Shown one piece after another: positions 39,281-48,721 of a stretch of DNA of 64,000 nucleotides. Numbering within the stretch: position 1 is the stretch's first letter; each line of letters opens with the position of its first letter. Source of the stretch: CAXBBB01 sp963815505. GTDB lineage: Bacteria > Bacteroidota > Rhodothermia > Rhodothermales > BA12. Location: the NCBI GenBank assembly GCA_963815505.1, contig CAWFGU010000024.1:1-64000 (forward strand). Direction: 5' to 3'. The notes under the pieces are model-generated. The model did not search any database. It was not told where the DNA came from and saw only the letters and a list, made by a program, of their open reading frames with translations. Position numbers and translations under genes: made by a program.

Positions 39281-42200
39281 ATGTCCCGACCGATTGCGCT
39301 CCTGCTTTTGACGCTGCTGGCCGCCGCTCCGGCGCGGGCGCAATACTTCGCGTTCGGCAAGAACAAGATTCAGTACCATGCGCACGACTGGGCGTTCGTG
39401 CAGACGGATCACTTCGACGTGTACTACTACGGCGATGGGTACCCGCTTGCCGCGTTCGCATCGCAAGCCGCCGAGGACGCCTACGAGCAGATCCGGGGAT
39501 TGCTCGGGCACGACCTGTCGCGGCGCGTGCCGATCCTGCTCTACGCCGGGCATAGGGCGTTCGCCGCCACGACCGCCGTCGATCTGCCGGACGATGCGCA
39601 GGGCATTGGGGGCGTCACCGAACTGTTCAAGAACCGCGTGGTGCTGCCGTTCACGGGCGACTATGCGGAGTTTCGGCACGTGCTGCATCACGAGTTGGTT
39701 CACGCCGTGCTGAACGACCAGTTCTACGGCGGCTCGATCCAGGCGATCCTACAGAACAACCTGCGCGCCCGCCTGCCGATCTGGCTGGGCGAAGGTCTGG
39801 CCGAGTACGCTGCGCAGCACTGGAGCACCCGCTCGGATGCCTACCTGCGCGACGCCGTCCTCGGAGGGACGCTGCCTCCAGCGTCCGAGTTGAACGGGTT
39901 CGCAGCCTACTGGGGCGGACAGGCGTTCTTCGACTTCGTCGCCGAGCAGTATGGCACGGACAAGATCGCCGAAGTGCTGGGCTATCTGCGCACGACGCGC
40001 GACCTGGACGCAGCGCTGCGCCGGGCCGTCGGGTTGGATCTGGCGGGCCTTTCGGAGCGGTGGCACCAGGCCGTCCAAACGGTCTACTTTCCCGAAGCCG
40101 CCGCGCGCGTATCGCTGGTGCAGACGGCGCAGCCCCTCGTACCGCCCGAGTCGGGAAGCGTGTTCAGCAGTTCGCCCGCGCTCTCGCCGCTGGGCGACCG
40201 GCTCGCCTACGTCAGCAGCGACGGCGGCACGTTTGGCGTTTACGTCGTCGAGACGCGGCGCGGAGCCAGGGCGCGGCGCGTCGTAGCCGGGCAGCCATCG
40301 GCGCAGTTCGAGGCGCTACGTCTGCTCTCGCCGGGGCTGTCGTGGAACCCGAGCGGAACCCACCTGGCCATCGCCGTGACGAGCGGGCCGGACGAGGCCG
40401 TCGCTATCGTTGAAGTGGCGACCGATGAGACGGTGATCTATCCGCTGGCGGACGTCGATCAGGTCATTGCGCTGGCGTGGCACCCGTCGCGCGAGGTGAT
40501 CGCCATTCAGGCGTCGGACGCTTCGCGTAGTGATCTCTATCTGCTCTATCTACCTACGGACTCGGAAGTGGACGGTGGCAACCGCCTGGTGCGTGTGACC
40601 GACGATGCCCTCACCGAACACGCCCCCGCCTGGATGCCGGATGGCGACGCGCTGCTCTTCCATTCCGCCCAGCGCGCCATCCTCTCCGACACGACGCGCG
40701 CGCAGCTCTACCGTCTCCCGATCGACGTGGACGCGCCGGTTGCGGCGCCCGAGCCCGCGCGTCGCCTTCTGGACCAGACGATGCACGGCGCCGCCCATGC
40801 GCAGGGTGTGCGCACGGCGGATGGGGGCGAAGCGGTCGTGTTCGTTTCGGACGCTTCGGGTATCGCCAACCTCTACGCGCTCGACCCGGCGACCGGGCGC
40901 GTCCGGCTGCTCACCAACCTGCTCGAAGGCGCGATGCAGATCAGTGTGACGCCCGATGGGTCGCGCGCTGCCGTGATGGCGCTGGCCGATGGATCGCCAT
41001 CGCTGTTCCTGATCCGCGACGCGCTCGCCGATTCGGCCTCGGCCGCGCCGACGATCTGGGCAATGCGCGACTTCAAAGTGACCGAAGAAGCGCCCGCCCT
41101 GCGCATCGCAGACGCGGCGATCCGGCAGAACAACGTGTTCCTGCGCAGCGCCGCCCTCGCGCTTCATCCACCGGCTCCGACCGATACGTCGCCACCCGAC
41201 TCAGCAGACGGAAGTCTGGGCGGAATCCGAATCGACTTCGACGCGCCCCAACTCGACCTGCCTGATGAGTCGCCGTCGGCGTCTGATAGTCAGGAAGCCA
41301 GCCCGTACGTCGATTCGCTGGGGCGGCCCGTTCCGCATCCCTACCGCCTCACGTTCTCGACTGACATCGTCTACGCGTCGTCCGAGATCAACACACTGTA
41401 CGGCTTGCAGGGCACGGCGCAAGTGCGGTTCTCGGACCTGACGGGTGCTTACCGTCTCTACGGTGGGAGCAACCTGCTGCTCGATTTGCGCAACTCGGAC
41501 TACGTCATCGGCTTCGAGTCGGTTGGCGGGCGGATGGACTGGGATGTACAGGGCGCCCACGTCTCCCGCGTGCTTGAAACCGACACGCTGGGCCGCAGCT
41601 TGGCGCGCTACCGGTTGTACAGCGGAAGCGTCGGTGTCGTGCGCCCCCTCGACCGATTCCGCCGCGTCGACGCCCGGCTGGCGCTGTTGGGCGTGAGCGA
41701 GGCCAACCTGTTCGACCCGTCCGAACCCACCGTCAGCCGCCTGCTGCTCTACCCGTCGTTGACTTACACCTACGATGCAACTGAGTACGGCGCGTGGGGC
41801 GTGCGCTCGGGGCGCCGTGGAGCCGCCTCATTGGCTGGCGTTCCCCTCACGGTCAGCGGAGAACCGGCCCGCTTCGCAACGGTCCTCGCCGACGTACGCG
41901 CTTACGCGACGTGGAGCCGGTACACTCTGGCCATACGCGCCTCGGGCGCCGCATCGGTAGGCACCGATCCGCAGTCGTTCTACACGTCAGGCGTGCAAGG
42001 CTGGCTCAACCCAACCGTCGACGCGCGAAGTCCGCTGCCCACGACGGGCCTGTCGGGCTTCGCATTCGCTACGCCGATTTTGCCGTTGAGAGGGTATGCG
42101 GTCAACACACGCCAAGGCCCGTACTTCGGCTTGGTGAACGCCGAGCTCCGCATCCCACTCGCACGTGCATTCTCCCTGCGTCCTCTTCCCACGCTGTACG

Positions 42201-42436
42201 GCGTGCGTGCCGTCGCGTTTGCCGACGTAGGCGCCGTGTGGGGAGGAGCGGACAATCGCAGCTTCAACGTGCTAACGGACACTTCAGACGCGAGGATGTT
42301 GGACGACGTGCTGATCGGAGTGGGAGGTGGCGTACGTGGATTCGTCTTCGGGCTGCCGTTGGGAGTCGAAGTCGCCTGGCCATTAGACGGGATGGGCGAG
42401 CCGAGGGTCTACGTTTCGCTGAGTGCGGATTTTTGA
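39281..42436 (+). CDS. Three-module envelope protein: MA-type metalloprotease, TolB-like propeller, BamA-like barrel
   Basis: 1051 aa with a signal peptide (LLAAAPARAQ). Residues 20-270 are a peptidase_MA-like domain with the zinc motif HELVH (His137, Glu138, His141) and WLGEGLAEY (Glu171 or Glu175) as third ligand. Residues 290-650 contain PD40/TolB-type repeats (ALSPLGDRLAYVSSDGG, APAWMPDGDALLFHSA, VTPDGSRAAVMAL). Residues 680-1051 look like an Omp85/surface-antigen beta-barrel ending in Phe (YVSLSADF). It is probably an outer-membrane protein exposing or guarding a protease. Single gene; start chosen for the signal peptide. Confidence 0.85.
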   Translation: MSRPIALLLLTLLAAAPARAQYFAFGKNKIQYHAHDWAFVQTDHFDVYYYGDGYPLAAFASQAAEDAYEQIRGLLGHDLSRRVPILLYAGHRAFAATTAVDLPDDAQGIGGVTELFKNRVVLPFTGDYAEFRHVLHHELVHAVLNDQFYGGSIQAILQNNLRARLPIWLGEGLAEYAAQHWSTRSDAYLRDAVLGGTLPPASELNGFAAYWGGQAFFDFVAEQYGTDKIAEVLGYLRTTRDLDAALRRAVGLDLAGLSERWHQAVQTVYFPEAAARVSLVQTAQPLVPPESGSVFSSSPALSPLGDRLAYVSSDGGTFGVYVVETRRGARARRVVAGQPSAQFEALRLLSPGLSWNPSGTHLAIAVTSGPDEAVAIVEVATDETVIYPLADVDQVIALAWHPSREVIAIQASDASRSDLYLLYLPTDSEVDGGNRLVRVTDDALTEHAPAWMPDGDALLFHSAQRAILSDTTRAQLYRLPIDVDAPVAAPEPARRLLDQTMHGAAHAQGVRTADGGEAVVFVSDASGIANLYALDPATGRVRLLTNLLEGAMQISVTPDGSRAAVMALADGSPSLFLIRDALADSASAAPTIWAMRDFKVTEEAPALRIADAAIRQNNVFLRSAALALHPPAPTDTSPPDSADGSLGGIRIDFDAPQLDLPDESPSASDSQEASPYVDSLGRPVPHPYRLTFSTDIVYASSEINTLYGLQGTAQVRFSDLTGAYRLYGGSNLLLDLRNSDYVIGFESVGGRMDWDVQGAHVSRVLETDTLGRSLARYRLYSGSVGVVRPLDRFRRVDARLALLGVSEANLFDPSEPTVSRLLLYPSLTYTYDATEYGAWGVRSGRRGAASLAGVPLTVSGEPARFATVLADVRAYATWSRYTLAIRASGAASVGTDPQSFYTSGVQGWLNPTVDARSPLPTTGLSGFAFATPILPLRGYAVNTRQGPYFGLVNAELRIPLARAFSLRPLPTLYGVRAVAFADVGAVWGGADNRSFNVLTDTSDARMLDDVLIGVGGGVRGFVFGLPLGVEVAWPLDGMGEPRVYVSLSADF

Positions 42437-42441
42437 TCTAG

Positions 42442-42474
42442 GTGTACACGCGCGAGCACGTGTAACACGTTTTC
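42442..42474 (+). terminator. Terminator after the barrel fusion gene
   Basis: GTGTACACG (42442-42450) pairs with CGTGTAACAC (42459-42468, one bulge) and is followed by GTTTTC. Confidence 0.5.
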
Positions 42475-42546
42475 GAGCCATGCCTGCAGGCGCTCTGTTG
42501 GATTTCTAACAGGTACTTCAAGTTCTGTGTGTGTATATACCCTATA

Positions 42547-42560
42547 TCGTTTGTAAACGA
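42547..42560. promoter_or_regulatory. Short dyad TCGTTT-GT-AAACGA
   Basis: A perfect 6-bp inverted repeat with a 2-bp centre in an AT-rich patch 48 bp before the small PH-like gene. It may be an operator or part of its promoter. Confidence 0.3.
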
Positions 42561-42607
42561 CGTTCGCAGAGCGGTCTGCCTACGCGTCACCACTTCCTCT
42601 TCTCCGT

Positions 42608-42940
42608 ATGTCCAAACCTATTCTAAAAGGCAAGTTTGCCCCCTTATCGGGCTTCCGCCGCATGTCGACGCTGGAGTTGCACAGCGATTCCGTCGTGTGG
42701 AAGCGCCCGTGGGGAAGTAAGCGCATTCCTCTCACCGACATCGACCGGGTCGACTGGAGTGCGACTCAGGGCAACGGAGCCAACTTCGCGCTGCACCTTC
42801 ACGGAGGCGGTACGATTACCGGTAACCTGACCGGAGCGGCGCTCTGGAAGTTCAAGCTCAAAGAAATGGCCGCGCAGCGCGGCGACAGCTACGCTCGCCT
42901 CGCCAACCCGCCTGGCCCACCTAAGCCCCACGAAAACTAG
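42608..42940 (+). CDS. Small PH-like hypothetical protein
   Basis: 110 aa. The segment LELHSDSVVWKRPWGSKRIPLTDIDRVDW...FALHLHGGGTITGNL has the seven-strand pattern of bacterial PH-like domains, ending in a helix (LWKFKLKEMAAQRG). No signal peptide or membrane helix. Single gene between two hairpins; function unknown. Confidence 0.75.
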   Translation: MSKPILKGKFAPLSGFRRMSTLELHSDSVVWKRPWGSKRIPLTDIDRVDWSATQGNGANFALHLHGGGTITGNLTGAALWKFKLKEMAAQRGDSYARLANPPGPPKPHEN

Positions 42941-42994
42941 GCCGGATTCGCGCCGTTTTGGCCGTTCGGTTCCTCCTTTTTGGAACTGCCCCAG

Positions 42995-43033
42995 GTGCAA
43001 GTCGCTCTAAAGCGGCTTGCACTTTCTCTTTTT
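42995..43033 (+). terminator. Intrinsic terminator or attenuator upstream of tig
   Basis: A 12-bp stem (GTGCAAG...CTTGCAC with inner CGCT/AGCG) at 42995-43022 is followed by TTTCTCTTTTT. It ends the small PH-like gene, but lies only 25 bp before the tig ATG, so it could also attenuate tig. Confidence 0.75.
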
Positions 43034-43057
43034 CGCACTCTCCCGACTCGGTTCTCG

Positions 43058-44485
43058 ATGAACGCCACGATCCAACAGACCGGCCCTGCCGATTACGAAC
43101 TTCGCCTCGACGCACCCGCCGCAGAACTCGAAGGCAAACTGCTCGCCGAACTCAAGAAGTACAAGGGCAAGGTGCAGATGAAAGGATTTCGTCCGGGCCG
43201 CGTGCCCATCGGGATGCTGCGCAAGATGTACGGCGAGGGCGTCGCTCAGGAAGTGGCGGAGCGTGAGGTGCAGGAGACATTCGACCTCGAGGTGATCGAG
43301 AACCCGGCCTACGACGTGATCGGCGCGCCGGTGATTACCGAGATGGCCTACGATGGCACGAGCGACTTCAGCGCCGTCATCACGTTCGGTGTGCGCCCCA
43401 ACGTCGAGATTGGCGATCTGAGCGATCTGACGCTGGGCAAACTCGTACACGAAGTCACCGACGAGGAAATCGACGAGCAGGTCGACGAGCTGCGGGGCAA
43501 GTTCGCCACGTTTGCTGACGCCGAGGAAGGCGCGATGCTCGACACCGATCACTTCGCCACGGTCGACATCGCGCTGCTCGAAGACGGCGAGCCGGTCGAA
43601 GACTCGACCGAAAAAGGCGTCCGCTTCCAGCTAGGCGATGACAAGGTCAAGGACGAGCTGGAGGCCGCGCTCCGTGGAAAAGCCGTGGGGGAGACCTTCG
43701 ACGTGACGCTGCCCCAAACCGAAGAGGAAGACTCCCCGGCGCACGACTACCGCGTCACGGTCACCAAGATCGAAGCGCAGACGCTACCCGAAGTCGATGA
43801 CGCCTTCGCCTCGAAAGCGACCGGAAGCAAAGTCGACACCGTCGACGCGCTCCGATCGGACCTCCGCTCCGAGCTGGAGAAGTCGTGGCAGGGCCGCAAC
43901 CGCGAATACCTCGAGACGCAGTTCGTCGATGCGCTGACCGAGAAGTACGCCATCGACGTACCCAACTCAGCAGTTTCGATCTTCCAGGACGCGTTCGTCC
44001 AGCGCGCCGCCGAGCAGCTGGGCGGACAGCTTCCCAAGGGCTTCGACATGAGCGGTCTGCGCGAGCGGATGCGTCCCGAAGCCGAGGAGCAGGCCCGCTG
44101 GATGATCCTCCGCGACGCCCTCGTCAAACGCGAGGACGTCAGCGTCGGCGACGAGGAGATCGACGCGTATTTCGCCGAGCAGGCCGGTGACGAAATCGAC
44201 CCGAGCCTGTTGCGCAACTACTACGCGCAGCAGGACGGCGTAATGGAGCAGCTCATCGGACGACTGGAGAGCGAGCGCCTATTCGACAAGCTGGCAACGA
44301 TGGTCACGCTCGAAGACAAGACGCAGGAAGAGGTCGAAGCCGACCTCAAGGCCCGCCGCGACAAACGCGCCGAAGCTCAATCCATCCGCACCGTCGAAGA
44401 AGTCACCGGAGCGGTCGCTGCCGACGATTCTACCGACGCTGACGCCCTGGCTGACGAGGCCGTGTCAGAGGAACAGGAAGGCTGA
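43058..44485 (+). CDS. tig: Trigger factor
   Basis: 475 aa ribosome-bound chaperone. The ribosome-docking signature GFRPGRVP is at residues 43-50, followed by the PPIase-like domain (VRFQLGDDKVKDELEAALRGKAVGE) and the long helical C-terminal arms. The tail is acidic. The ATG at 43058 gives the standard N-terminus MNATIQQTGPADYEL. A T-rich hairpin lies on each side of the gene. clpP follows, the common tig-clpP order. Confidence 0.96.
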   Translation: MNATIQQTGPADYELRLDAPAAELEGKLLAELKKYKGKVQMKGFRPGRVPIGMLRKMYGEGVAQEVAEREVQETFDLEVIENPAYDVIGAPVITEMAYDGTSDFSAVITFGVRPNVEIGDLSDLTLGKLVHEVTDEEIDEQVDELRGKFATFADAEEGAMLDTDHFATVDIALLEDGEPVEDSTEKGVRFQLGDDKVKDELEAALRGKAVGETFDVTLPQTEEEDSPAHDYRVTVTKIEAQTLPEVDDAFASKATGSKVDTVDALRSDLRSELEKSWQGRNREYLETQFVDALTEKYAIDVPNSAVSIFQDAFVQRAAEQLGGQLPKGFDMSGLRERMRPEAEEQARWMILRDALVKREDVSVGDEEIDAYFAEQAGDEIDPSLLRNYYAQQDGVMEQLIGRLESERLFDKLATMVTLEDKTQEEVEADLKARRDKRAEAQSIRTVEEVTGAVAADDSTDADALADEAVSEEQEG

Positions 44486-44486
44486 G

Positions 44487-44512
44487 GTTCGGTACGTTTC
44501 CGAACGCTTTTT
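44487..44512 (+). terminator. Intrinsic terminator between tig and clpP
   Basis: GTTCGG (44487-44492) and CCGAAC (44500-44505) form a short stem with a 7-nt loop, followed by GCTTTTTCT. Partial termination would make clpP less abundant than tig, or clpP has its own promoter. Confidence 0.65.
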
Positions 44513-44534
44513 CTCGCCTACAGACGTTTAGCAC

Positions 44535-45254
44535 ATGGTTCAGGACTTCCTCAAATTCAGCAAAGACCTCCGCGTGCCCGAGGGCATCTACAGCGGCGGT
44601 CCGGGCGCGCAGCCGATGGCCGGACTGGTGCCGATGGTCGTCGAGCAGACGAGCCGGGGCGAGCGTAGCTACGACATTTTCAGCCGCCTACTCAAGGAGC
44701 GCATCGTCATCGTCGGCACGCCGATCAACGACAACATTTCGAACCTGATCGTAGCGCAGTTGCTGTTCCTGGCGTCCGAGGATCCCGAGAAGCCGATCAA
44801 TATGTACGTCAACTCGCCCGGCGGCGAGATCTACCGCGGCCTCGCCATCTACGACACGATGCAGATGGTGGGACCCGAGGTGAACACGATCTGTGTCGGA
44901 CTGGCGGCGTCGATGGGGTCGATCTTGCTGGCGGGCGGCGCGGCAGGCAAGCGGGCCGCGCTTCCCAACAGTCGCGTCATGCTACACCAGCCGCTGGGCG
45001 GCGCACAGGGGCAAGCGACCGACATCGAGATCGTCGCCAAGGAGATCATGTGGCTCAAAGAGCGCCTCTACCAGATCTACGTCCACCACACGGGCAAGAC
45101 GATGGAGGAGATCACGAACGCCGCCGATCGCGATTACTGGCTCGGTGCCTACGAAGCAAAAGAGTTTGGCATCATCGACACGGTTCTCGAACCCAAGCGT
45201 GGCTACAAGCCCAACGACGTAAAGGACGATACGATCTCCAAGTCGCCCGGCTGA
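44535..45254 (+). CDS. clpP: ATP-dependent Clp protease proteolytic subunit
   Basis: 239 aa serine protease that forms the tetradecameric chamber of ClpXP/ClpAP. Catalytic triad: Ser126 in GLAASMGS, His151 in MLHQPLGG, and an Asp in AADRDYWLGA. The N-terminal 30 residues are longer than in E. coli, as usual for Bacteroidota. Follows tig; clpX is not in the window. Confidence 0.96.
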   Translation: MVQDFLKFSKDLRVPEGIYSGGPGAQPMAGLVPMVVEQTSRGERSYDIFSRLLKERIVIVGTPINDNISNLIVAQLLFLASEDPEKPINMYVNSPGGEIYRGLAIYDTMQMVGPEVNTICVGLAASMGSILLAGGAAGKRAALPNSRVMLHQPLGGAQGQATDIEIVAKEIMWLKERLYQIYVHHTGKTMEEITNAADRDYWLGAYEAKEFGIIDTVLEPKRGYKPNDVKDDTISKSPG

Positions 45255-45278
45255 TCTGACGTTCCGCTCGTCTCCTTT

Positions 45279-45310
45279 GCGCCGCCTCATCCATCGGGAT
45301 GGGGCGGCGC
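45279..45310 (+). terminator. Terminator after clpP
   Basis: GCGCCGCCTCATCC (45279-45292) pairs with GGATGGGGCGGCGC (45297-45310) with a 4-nt loop and one mismatch; a weak T run follows. Confidence 0.65.
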
Positions 45311-45397
45311 GTTGCATTTCGCACGCTCCCGTTTCGGCTTTTGGCGCGGTGTTTGTCGAAGAACTTCCTACTCCCCCCATACCCGGTTTCGCATCCC

Positions 45398-46651
45398 ATG
45401 CGCACGGTCTGTCTCATTCTGATCCTTCCCTTTTGCGCGTCGTACGTGCAGGCGCAAACGGCGTACTCGCTCGGAGCGCTCGCCAACCGCGCCGAAGACG
45501 TGCTCGCGACGGGTACAGCCGCGTCGGCCCAGCGCGCGGCCTACGAAGCCGAGTACCTGCGCTACGCCGGAGACTACGGCCTGACGTTTCGTGCGGGCGG
45601 CGAGGTGTTTCTCAACTCGGACAACGTCGATCTGGATACGCAGGCGGGCTACCGCGGCGCGCTTGACCTGGTGTGGGAGCTACTCGACGGCGGACTCGCC
45701 GAAGCCCGATTCGAAGCCCGCCGCCTCTCCAACCTGCGCGACGCGTTTGCGTCGCAGGCCGAGCAGAGCGCTACCGAAGTCCGGCTGTTCGCTCGTGAGC
45801 AGGCGCTGACCATCCTGCAGGCCGAAGCCCAAGCCGCCGCCGCTCAGACCGCCGTCGCACTAGCAGATACGGTGTCGGGGCGGCTCGCCGACCTCTACCA
45901 GACGCAAGACGTGCTGCGCTCGGACGCTCTCGCCGCCGAACTGCTGTCGCAGCGCTACGCCGCAGACGCTATCCGCTACGGTGCACTAGGCGAGCGCCTG
46001 CGCGACGAACTCGCTCGCCGCTTGCGCATCGATGCCGGTTTCGTGATCGACGACCCGGCGGGCCTGCCGCCGCTCATCGACGAGGCCGACCTGGTCCGTC
46101 TGACGCGCCTCCAAGCGCAGCGTGCGGCTCAGGCCATTCCGCTGCGCGTTCCTGCGCCTTCGCTGGGCGACGTGCGGCTATCGGTCTATGCGGGATACGT
46201 ACTCCGCGAGGCATTCACGCCCGATCAGAACACCATCGACAGCTACTCCTTCAGCAGTGGCCCGCGGCTGGGTGCCCGCCTAGCCGTTCCACTCGACGTG
46301 TTTACGCGCGCCGCGTCCACCCGCCGCGAGCAGACGGCGTATCTGCAGCAGCAGCAGGCGCAGGGCGACGCTCAATACCTCGACCGCCAGCAGCGCGTCA
46401 GCCAGGCGCTTTCGGATTACATCGAAGCCCGCAGCGCCGTCGCCATGATTGAGCAGGAAGTGCTCGTGCGTGAGGCGACGCTCGACGAGCAGGCCCTCCA
46501 GGCGGCCGAAGGCACGCGCAGAGGCGTCACGCCCAATGATATTCTTCTCTTCCGTGCCCGCTCCATCGCGCAGCGTGCCGAAGCCGAAATCCAACGCCTC
46601 GAGGCGTGGCGGCAGTACTATACTCTGAACGCTCTCGCGGGCCTCCCATGA
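45398..46651 (+). CDS. TolC-family outer-membrane efflux protein of the polysaccharide cassette
   Basis: 417 aa with a signal peptide (CASYVQAQ). It has long amphipathic helices rich in Ala/Gln (SATEVRLFAREQALTILQAEAQAAAAQTAV; YLQQQQAQGDAQYLDRQQRVSQALSDYIEARSAVAMIE), with short barrel segments, in the two-fold TolC pattern. It is the first of three genes and its TGA overlaps the ATG of the next (ATGA), so the products are coupled. It is the likely outer-membrane exit for the polymer made by the synthase downstream. Start ATG at 45398. Confidence 0.88.
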   Translation: MRTVCLILILPFCASYVQAQTAYSLGALANRAEDVLATGTAASAQRAAYEAEYLRYAGDYGLTFRAGGEVFLNSDNVDLDTQAGYRGALDLVWELLDGGLAEARFEARRLSNLRDAFASQAEQSATEVRLFAREQALTILQAEAQAAAAQTAVALADTVSGRLADLYQTQDVLRSDALAAELLSQRYAADAIRYGALGERLRDELARRLRIDAGFVIDDPAGLPPLIDEADLVRLTRLQAQRAAQAIPLRVPAPSLGDVRLSVYAGYVLREAFTPDQNTIDSYSFSSGPRLGARLAVPLDVFTRAASTRREQTAYLQQQQAQGDAQYLDRQQRVSQALSDYIEARSAVAMIEQEVLVREATLDEQALQAAEGTRRGVTPNDILLFRARSIAQRAEAEIQRLEAWRQYYTLNALAGLP

Positions 46652-48720
46652 TCATGGCCGAACGACCCCTCTTCAAGGCTCGCTACGGCGGGTTCTCGTA
46701 TCCCGTCTCGTCGCTCACCAAGGACCGGCTAGTTGTCGGCGGTATGGTGGCGGGTGAGAATCCGTTCGCGCCCAACCGCATCGGCGACACCATCGACCTG
46801 GTGCTGGCCGCTGAGCGCAACGGTATGGCCGAGAAGATGACCGTCAAGGCGACCATTGCGGACCTGTGGGGCGGCGAGGCGACGTTTTCGCTGCCCAACG
46901 GCCTGAGCACGCCCGTGCCGGACACCGGCGACGACGAGCAGTCCGAACCGGCCACCTACTACGCGCCCAACGACGCGTTCACGCTGCCCTACGCCGTCCC
47001 CGACCTCGCCGCTGCGCCGCCCGAGCATTCGACCCCGCTGCGCCCTCAGCCAATGCCTTCGCCCGCTGCGCCGCCCCGTCCGGCTCCCGAGCGCGCCCAG
47101 GCTGCGCCGCGTCCGCCTGCGCCCCGTCCCGTCCCCGTCTTCACGCCTGCCTACTCGCCTCCCGAGACCAGCTACGAAACCTACGGAGACCGCTACGGCA
47201 GGAGAGACGAGGACGAGAATCGCGGGTACGTCGACCCTTCTTCCTACGACGACAACGAGCGGGACGAGTCCGGCTACAAAGGCTCGGCTACGCTTCCGAC
47301 CCAAGAGGAAATCGACCGCGACCTGGCTGCCGACGCTGCTCGCGCCCGTCAGCACGCGGTGTATGCCGATTCTGATCCATACTCCGACGGCTACGCAGGT
47401 GCGCCGACGCAGACGATGGCTCTGGCCCCTTACGGAGATCCGGGCTACGCCCCCTACGAAACGCTTCCGTCGCGCCCCCAAGACTCGGCGTCCGGGTTGG
47501 CGGCCGTAGCGGTCTCGCCCGAAGGGGAGATGGCGCCCGCACTGTCCGAGGATGACCGAGAGGAGGACAAGAAGGGCTATTTCGGCCGGATGTCGTTCTA
47601 CCTCTTGCTGGCGTTCCTGCTGGTGATGATCATCTTCCTGATGCTGTATCAGCGCTCCAACGTGCAGAGCGTCCAGGCGTCGCTGAGGGGGCAAACCATC
47701 GAAGTGACGGCACCGGTGCAGGGGCGGATCACCGAAGTGCTCGTGACCGAAGGCAGCCTGGTGGAAGTCGGCGATCCGCTGTTCGCGCTCGACGACGAAT
47801 CGGCCCGTATCGAACTGGAAGCGTTGCAGTCGGCCGTCGAGTCCGAAGCGCTGCTCGTCGATCAGACGCGCGACGCCTTGCGTGAGGCGCAGTCGCTGGT
47901 ATCCGGATCGCCGAGCGACGACATCGTAGAGCCTACCGTCATCCGGCAAGGCGTCGACCCGGCGGCGATTCAGGCGTCGCGTGCCCGGTTGGAAGCCGCC
48001 ACGATCCAGGCGACCCAGGCTGCCGAGGAAGCTGTCCGAGCCGAACGCCTGTTTTCGGGCGGAGCGATGACGCGCGGTGCGTACGAAGAAGTGCAGTCCG
48101 AAGCGCGCGAAGCCGAAGCGATGCGCCAGGCGCGCGTCGCCGATCTGGCTGCCGTGCGCGGTGGCGGGCGCACCTACTCGTCGGGCGGCGGAAGCCGAGG
48201 CACTCAGCGCCTGTCCAACCAGTTGCGGTTGCTCGACTTGCAGCGCGACCTCAACAAGCAGGAGCAGCAGCTGCGCGAAGCCCAAACCGCATTCGAGCGG
48301 GCCGCCGAGGGCGTCCAGCAGGCGCGCGTAGTGGCCCAGTCCAGCGGCGTCGTGTCGACGCTCATCCGCAACGCGGGCAGCTACGTCGAGGGTGGAAACG
48401 CGGTCATGACAATCGAAACAGACGTGCGTCCGTTCGTTCTGGCCTACTTCCCCTTCCGCGAGGCGCGGCTCATCAAAACCAACGCAGCCGCATCGGTGCG
48501 CTTTCCCGCGGCGGGCGAAGCCGTATCGGGGCACGTCGTCGCCGTCGGCCAGTTGGCGCTGGGCGAGACCGGGACGGGCAAGATCCTGACCGATCAGCAG
48601 GCCCTGATTCCCGTCCGCATCCTGCTCGATGAGCTTCCCGAAGGTGTGTCGTCGGGTATGCAGGCCGACAGCGAGGTCGAGGTCGGATTGGGCACGATTC
48701 TTTCAGGACGCCTTCGGTAA
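46648..48720 (+). CDS. Alg44-like membrane-fusion protein with N-terminal cytosolic domain
   Basis: 690 aa. Residues 1-95 form a small beta-rich cytosolic domain (KARYGGFSYPVSS...GGMVAGENPF...GDTIDLVLAA) at the place where Alg44 has PilZ. The c-di-GMP motifs RxxxR and D/NxSxxG are not clear. A Pro-rich, Asp/Glu-rich linker (100-310) leads to one membrane helix (about 314-336). The HlyD part follows: a lipoyl-like segment (APVQGRITEVLVTEGSLVEVGDPLFALDD), coiled coils (about 395-590) and the closing beta domain. Layout equals Alg44 of alginate systems. The ATG at 46648 overlaps the previous stop; the synthase gene begins one base after its own stop. Confidence 0.87.
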   Translation: MIMAERPLFKARYGGFSYPVSSLTKDRLVVGGMVAGENPFAPNRIGDTIDLVLAAERNGMAEKMTVKATIADLWGGEATFSLPNGLSTPVPDTGDDEQSEPATYYAPNDAFTLPYAVPDLAAAPPEHSTPLRPQPMPSPAAPPRPAPERAQAAPRPPAPRPVPVFTPAYSPPETSYETYGDRYGRRDEDENRGYVDPSSYDDNERDESGYKGSATLPTQEEIDRDLAADAARARQHAVYADSDPYSDGYAGAPTQTMALAPYGDPGYAPYETLPSRPQDSASGLAAVAVSPEGEMAPALSEDDREEDKKGYFGRMSFYLLLAFLLVMIIFLMLYQRSNVQSVQASLRGQTIEVTAPVQGRITEVLVTEGSLVEVGDPLFALDDESARIELEALQSAVESEALLVDQTRDALREAQSLVSGSPSDDIVEPTVIRQGVDPAAIQASRARLEAATIQATQAAEEAVRAERLFSGGAMTRGAYEEVQSEAREAEAMRQARVADLAAVRGGGRTYSSGGGSRGTQRLSNQLRLLDLQRDLNKQEQQLREAQTAFERAAEGVQQARVVAQSSGVVSTLIRNAGSYVEGGNAVMTIETDVRPFVLAYFPFREARLIKTNAAASVRFPAAGEAVSGHVVAVGQLALGETGTGKILTDQQALIPVRILLDELPEGVSSGMQADSEVEVGLGTILSGRLR

Positions 48721-48721
48721 T

